Assembly: GCA_025677835.1 (NCBI GenBank)
Contig: JAIXMR010000102.1
Span: forward strand, 1-64,000
Source: Sporodiniella umbellata
Taxonomy: Eukaryota > Mucoromycota > Mucoromycetes > Mucorales > Rhizopodaceae
Reading direction: 5' to 3'
Length of the DNA: 64,000 nucleotides
The notes beneath the pieces are model-generated. The model was not told where the DNA came from and made no database searches. It saw only the letters and a list, made by a program, of their open reading frames with translations. The position numbers were made by a program, and so were the translations under genes. Below are positions 58,375-64,000 of the stretch, piece after piece. The number at the start of each line of letters is the position of its first letter. Within the stretch, counting starts at the first letter, position 1.

Positions 58375-61274
58375 ATGGCTCAACCCGCTACTTTAAAAAA
58401 GCCGAAACACTCACATACCAGTGCCTTAAACAAAACCGCCAGGAATTCTTATTCTTTTGGCCTCTCATCGCTTACTTCTAAACAACCTCTTCCAGCCTTA
58501 TCTATATCTAAACAAAATATATTGATATCGGCACCAGCTCAACCTATTCCAAACCAGATTCACTTTATTGCAGGTGATCTCTACAACCACAATCACACTA
58601 TAGTACAAAAAGCGCATATCGACATAATTAAAAACTACCACAAAAAAAATGTACTGACACACATGGAATGGAACCGAAAAGGCAACACATTTGCTTCCAT
58701 CGATGAAATTGGACAATTAGCTTTGTGGAAACTTGAAGTAAGTCGGATCTGCTACCAAAAAAGAAGTCGACACATTTTCAGCAACTCTTACTGTAAATTA
58801 TTTTCAGGGCCCAACTGAAACTTGGAAGATGGAGTATAGTGTAGATTTGAAACAACCTTTGGCAGCATTCATCTGGCTAAACTCTGAACGAGAGGTAAGC
58901 ACAATTCTCGTTTTTTTCTTGGCTGTTAAATAACAGTTTTCTGCACTTTGTATTAGTATACAGACGACTTAGTACGTGAGCCTAAAGTTTGCTTTAGAAA
59001 CCCATACGGCTATCTTGCCTTTCTGACAGTAACTGTCTATGGTGAGATTAAGGTTCACTACCAACGTAGTGGAACACTATTTTCAAATTTCTCGGCACAT
59101 ATACCACAAGTAAATCAATGTGACCAAGGAAAGTCTGATACTAGCTGCTTTGGTATGTCCTTATCCGGAATGAACGATTGGCAGCACATTTCTCATGCCG
59201 CTATCACTTTAAAAAAGGATGAACTTTATTTAGCCACCCATCACGCATCTATACAGCCTAAGACCGTTAATGTATTTTCTATTAACATCAAGTTTCCAAG
59301 GATGGAAAGAAAAGGCGCCATTTGGTGCAAGCAATTAGCAAGCGCTCATATAAAAGAAAAGGATTTCTCTGTAACGCATATAGGGTTCAAAAAAATAGAG
59401 CAAGGACCCCAATTATATACATGTTTAGGAGGTATGTGAGGTATAATTTAGAGAACTTTCAATTAAAAAAAAGGCTAAAATCAAATTTTTTGAAGGATGG
59501 ATAGATCAGCAATGGAAAAGCTGTGTACAACAATGGGAGCTGAAGCAAAACAACACCAACAGCTTACTGAAAGATCGCTGTGTAAGCTTCTTGCAGATAC
59601 AGTTTTATTCATCTTCCGCTATCTAAACATGCACTGCTATTTTTAGGAATTTATATGTCAAAATCAGTCATTGATTGAAGGAAGTTTTTTAACTTCTGTA
59701 AAGTCATCGAAAAGCGGACATCTAATCTTGGGGCTATCTGATGGAAGTTTGCACTCGAATTTGCTAAAAGAAGATAGCCCGTTTGAATCATATGTACCAG
59801 GATTCTGGTGTATTGTCAAATCAAACACTCCAGATTCCATAAAAGATCTCACTCTATCGCCCAATGAAACTCATATAATATATACACTTGAGTCTGGGCA
59901 GATTAGTATAGCCAGAGCTACACATGATACGTTTGACAAGGAACAAGGTATGCGTACACATATGTACAAAGCTTGTATTGTTGACAGCTGCCTATAGTCA
60001 CTCTTTTAACCTTACAGCTAAAACGCTGCCTGTTTGAAAATGTGGATGCAACGGATTTGATATCTGAACTGGTTAGACTCGGCAAACAGCCTGGTCTTGA
60101 AGGTTTGTTTGGGTAAACCTTGTGAATTGACTAGGCTTCTAACGAAGCATATATAATAATATGTGCATAGATAAACCCATGGAAATTTTAGATAGCATTT
60201 TGACATCTTACGAGTCACAGCATAAAGATCAAGAGGAAGATTGGAATATAGGGCTGCTTCAAAAGGCTTACGGATTTGCTATAACAACACTCAATCGTTT
60301 GCCCGATAAAAAAATCCAAAGTATCAATATGATACGAGGGATGCAGTTACCGACAATATTGGAATGCTTTAATTCTAGTTGTTTAAATTATAACAGTATA
60401 GACAAATGCTTCAGTAAAGAGCGAGTGGATGTAGAATTCGATTTCAATAGCTTTTGGTCTTTGGCCGTACTGTCTACATGGGTCTTCGATTTTGTAAAAT
60501 GGATATTACATGAGTGGGACTTGTTGATGTATTCTAAAAATGACCAGACGAAAGGTAGTACCAAGAATACTGAGAATAGCCACAACTTATTACTTTTTAG
60601 ATAAAAAGCCGTTACACTCTATTCTTTTTGTTCACAAAGAATCAAGGGAGTGTCTTGTTAAGCTATTAATATTGATACAGAACTTTCTACAATTTGCAAG
60701 TAGCGCCCATTACCAACTGGATCATTTGCCAGAATCTCAACCGGTATTGCAAAGATACATTAAAACACTAAAAGAAGAGACACCAATAAACATAGACGAA
60801 GTAATAACTCTATTAAATGACATAGCTAAAATAGAGTGCAGTGCTAAAGGTATGAATAAAACATCTATAAAGAAAAACACAATTAACACATACCTATCTA
60901 GCAAACAATAGGTGGTCTGCACTATTGAAATCTACGTTTGATGACTATGCTATACCTGAGCTTCAGGAGGTTTCTTTAAAATATAAAGAAAAGTGCGCTC
61001 AACCCTGTCTTTATATCAAAAAAGAAATCATTGAAGAATATGACCCTATTCGTAAACGGAAAATTTCAAACTATGCAAGAACAAACCTCTGTATCCAGTA
61101 AGTATTGCATCCTATTTTTAAAAGAGAAAAAATGTCTTATACAATAATAGGTGTCGCCAACACATACTACCCATTCATACAGATGCTGATGATTTAGACC
61201 CATGCTCATCTGCTCAGTGGTATCAAAGCTTTGGAAGAAGATGTATTTGTGGAGGAATATTCATTTCTATGTAA
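58375..61274 (+). CDS. MED16: Mediator complex subunit 16 (Sin4)
   Basis: Tail-module subunit of Mediator that links activators to RNA polymerase II. Ten exons: 58375-58737, 58808-58894, 58957-59431, 59496-59581, 59647-59979, 60018-60102, 60171-60554, 60601-60849, 60902-61097, 61151-61274, giving 793 aa with every phase closing. The N-terminal half has WD-like repeats (NVLTHMEWNRKGNTFASIDE, GQLALWKLE, LTVTVYGEIKVHYQ). The helical C-terminal half (KRCLFENVDATDLISELVRL) ends in a small Cys cluster RRCICGG, typical of Med16 C-termini. The intron at 59980-60017 would be only 38 nt, yet alternatives give stops. The assignment rests on overall layout and the C-terminal motif; other WD proteins are less likely. 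Confidence 0.78.
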
Positions 61275-61766
61275 TAAAACAAGGACTGGTCTTAGAGAAA
61301 AAAAAACCCCTTTGTAAACACAACACACCTTCGGAGCACACATGATTAAACATAACCGTCAGATTTGCGTTGCAACAATGCAACACGGGCTAAATAGGCT
61401 ACTGTGAATGAAATGAAGCTGAATAGCTTCACGCTGTAAGCAAAGAGTACCATAGACTGAATCCTGTTTCAGTAACAGTAACTTGTTATAACTTTTAAAA
61501 TTCCATTTGCCCAATCTTCTACAAATTCATAAATCACTTTGGAACATAGAAAAAACACTACTAATTGAGGAACCTTCAAAAACTTTTTTTTCAAAAGCAA
61601 ACCACCTTCGTCATGACAATCAAATTCTGACCTATTATGCAATCAGAGTTGCCTAAATATTGAAATTCAGTAAAATAATTACTTTTAAGCGCGAAAAAAA
61701 AATGAATATGGCTTTTTTTTAAGACGCGATTTTTTTTCTTTTCTTTTCTTTTTTTTAAACTTTACA
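61275..61766. promoter_or_regulatory. Spacer MED16/SPT16
   Basis: 492 bp between tandem genes. It holds A/T runs and a CT-rich tract just before the SPT16 start. No further gene or clear box was seen. Confidence 0.4.
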
Positions 61767-64000
61767 ATGTCGGTTGTACAGTTAGACCACAAACGCTTTC
61801 ATAGAAGATTAAGATATCTAGTTTCAAAATGGAAGGTAGAAGAAAAAAATTTGAATTGACAGCTCATTTTACTGATCCGACTCATTTCACATCAATTTTG
61901 GAGTGTTTAGAATGATACAGAGTCTTTCCAGAATGTGGAGGCAATTGCGATTATTGCTGGTGACGATGATTACGAAAATCCTTACAGGAAATCTATTTCT
62001 CTACAAGTAATAATAATTTATCATTTGATCACTAGGTTAACGTTCATTTGTAGACTTGGTTATTAGGCTACCCTTTCTTTCAAACACTTATGATTATTAA
62101 ACCAGATCAAATGACAGTTATTTGTAGCCAAAAAAAAGCAGATACACTTGACACAGTACGGCAAGGTGATAAACAGCTGCCTGTCAACATTATTCGTCGA
62201 AGCAAGAATGTGGAGGAAAACATCTCTTTGTACAAATCAGTTATCGAAGACTTGAATAATGTAAAAAAAACACATGAATGTATATATGTATATATATACA
62301 GCCGCATGTAACTAGATATTAACTTTAGCTCAAATATTTAGAAAAAGGTGGGCGTAGTCGTAAAAGATAAATTCGTAGGCAAAAACATTGAGGAGTGGAA
62401 AAAAGCATGCAGCACTTACAACAAGAACTACGAGGAAGTAGATATATCTTCTGCTATTGCTATCTGCTTATCTGAAAAAGATGAAGAAGAAGTGGTAAAT
62501 AAGCTTTTTAAAAGAGAGTCAGAGGAATACAACTGAGCCCTTTTTTGTAGAGAGCTGTTCGTGTTGCAGCAAAAGTAAGCTCCAATTTGATGCAATATTA
62601 CTTTGTCCCCGAAATGTCTACTTTGATTGACGAGGAAAAGCCAATTACACATGAGAAATTGAGTGACATGACTGAAACTGCTTTAGAAGACCCAAAGTTG
62701 ATAGCTCGTATAAAGTTGCCACCTGAGGTAAAACAAACGGGAAATATAATCGAGACTAATAAAGCTGTATGTAACAGGTTGAGAATAAGGATGAATTAGA
62801 CTGGTGCTATACTCCAATCGTTCAAAGTGGTGGAAAATACGATTTGAGGTCATCCGCAGCCTCTAACAACGAAAAGCTCCATGCAGGTGCTATTCTTTGT
62901 AGCTTGGGTGTTCGATATAAATTTTACTGCTCCAACATTAGCCGAACTTTTCTTATCGACCCTACCAAAGTACAAGAAAAGAATTATGAATTTTTATTGG
63001 AAGTTCAAAACAAGGTCTTGGATAGCATTAAAGAAGGTGCCAAAATTCGTGACATTTACCAAAAGGCCTTAAGTCATGTCCGCTCTAAACGGCCAGACCT
63101 TGAGAAGAATTTTACAAAAAACGTCGGTTTCGGTATGGGTATTGAATTCCGAGAAGCCAACTATGTGCTAAACTCTAAGAACATGCGCGAGCTAAAGAGC
63201 GGCATGATACTGAATGTGCAAGTTGGGTTTTCCGAGCTTGAGAACACTAAAGCAAAAGACCCTCGCGGAAGGATATACGCTCTTATGGTTGTCGATACAG
63301 TGCGAGTGACTAACGATGTTCCTATTGTGCTTACAGCTGATTGCAGCAAAAAACTGAACAAAATATCCTACTTTTTTGACGAAGGAGAAGAAAAGGAAAC
63401 ACAGGAAAACGAAAAAGAAGAAAATACTCGCTCTTCTAAGCGGGAACCCTCAATCGCCAAATCAGCCATTCTTCGTAGTAAGTTTAGAAGCGAGGATCAA
63501 GAAGACGAATCAAAAGAGCAAAAAAGAAAAGAACATCAAAAGCAGCTGTTTGCTCAAAAATTAGCCGACGGCCTCGCCAAATACTCTGAATCTTCTGGAA
63601 ATGATAATGGTGAAGAGAAGCCAGTGTTCCGGCGGTTCGAAAGCTATCGATCAGAAACTAAATTGCCCAGAGAGGCCAAAAGCCTTAAAATTGTAGTGGA
63701 CAGAAAGCACAGCTCAATCATTTTGCCTATCTATGGTATGGCTGTTCCTTTTCACATTTCAACTTTAAAAAATGCAAGCAAAAGTGATGAAGGGGATTTT
63801 GTAATGCTCCGTTTAAACTTCTTGACTCCTGGGCAAGCAGGAAGTAAAAAAGAAGATTTTTCATTTGATGATGTAAACGCGACATTTGTTCGCGCTTTGA
63901 CTTTTAGAAGTGCTGATACGCATCGTATGGCTGAAATATTTAAATCAATTACAGATATGAAAAAAGAAGCCACCAAGAAAGAAACTGAACGCCGAGAAAT
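61767..64000 (+). CDS. SPT16: FACT histone chaperone subunit Spt16 (5' part)
   Basis: Large subunit of FACT, which disassembles and rebuilds nucleosomes during transcription and replication. Exons 61767-61835, 61911-62006, 62054-62260, 62342-62494, 62551-62727 and 62778 to beyond the window end give the first 641 codons; full-length relatives are about 1000-1050 aa. The N-terminal aminopeptidase-like domain shows AIAIIAGDDDYENPYRKS, TWLLGYPF, DELDWCYTPIVQSGGKYDLR, LCSLGVRYKFYCSNISRTF and FTKNVGFGMGIEFREANYVL. The acidic/Lys linker and the dimerisation part (LPIYGMAVPFHISTLKN, FVRALTFRS, EIFKSITDMKKE) follow. The frame is open to the last base. The start is the ATG directly after a pyrimidine-rich leader. 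Confidence 0.93.

Overview
The window looks like nuclear DNA of a Mucorales-type (early-diverging) fungus. The basis is AT-rich spacers full of poly(A)/poly(T) runs and microsatellites, many short introns (mostly about 45-95 nt, often with CTAAC-like branch sites just before the acceptor), and a set of clearly fungal proteins. Nothing bacterial, viral or organellar was seen. All exon structures below were built by hand from splice sites, reading-frame phase and protein-family similarity; no database search was possible.

Layout. 0-5.3 kb: an IQ-motif coiled-coil protein (-), ribosomal protein eS30 (-) and, divergently, ribosomal protein eS1/RPS3A (+). 5.4-15.8 kb: a 13-exon VPS13 lipid-transfer gene (-). 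16.4-19.5 kb: the inositol pyrophosphate kinase VIP1/Asp1 (+). 22.0-22.5 kb: translation factor eIF1 (-). 24.5-30.4 kb: a membrane-anchored SREBP-type bHLH regulator (+) meeting a GRAM/VASt sterol-transfer protein (-) tail to tail. 31.5-33.4 kb: a small unrecognised two-exon gene directly in front of the DEAD-box helicase RRP3. 33.8-34.4 kb: a secreted cysteine-rich protein (-). 34.4-44.8 kb: a gene-poor, AT-rich stretch holding a 5'-truncated, decayed LINE with a 15-bp target-site duplication at 41.6-42.7 kb. 44.8-64 kb: a dense block with CDC73, an Oca6-like pseudophosphatase, a two-domain multicopper-oxidase-like protein, COQ7, two cryptic small multi-exon genes, PIK1-type PI 4-kinase, an F-BAR/SH3 cytokinesis protein, MED16, and SPT16 (cut by the window end).

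Themes. Several genes serve RNA polymerase II transcription (CDC73 of Paf1C, MED16 of Mediator, SPT16 of FACT). Others serve membrane-lipid and inositol signalling (VPS13, VIP1, SREBP, the LAM-type protein, PIK1) or ribosomes and translation (eS30, eS1, eIF1, RRP3). This is an ordinary eukaryotic neighbourhood, not an operon.

Most worth a second look: three unannotated-looking small genes whose exon phases close perfectly, microexons in RPS3A, a GC-AG intron, very short introns of 34-44 nt, a phosphatase-fold protein that lost its catalytic arginine, and a copper-oxidase-like protein whose second domain has lost its copper site. No dedicated new biological system (defence island, gene cluster) was recognised.
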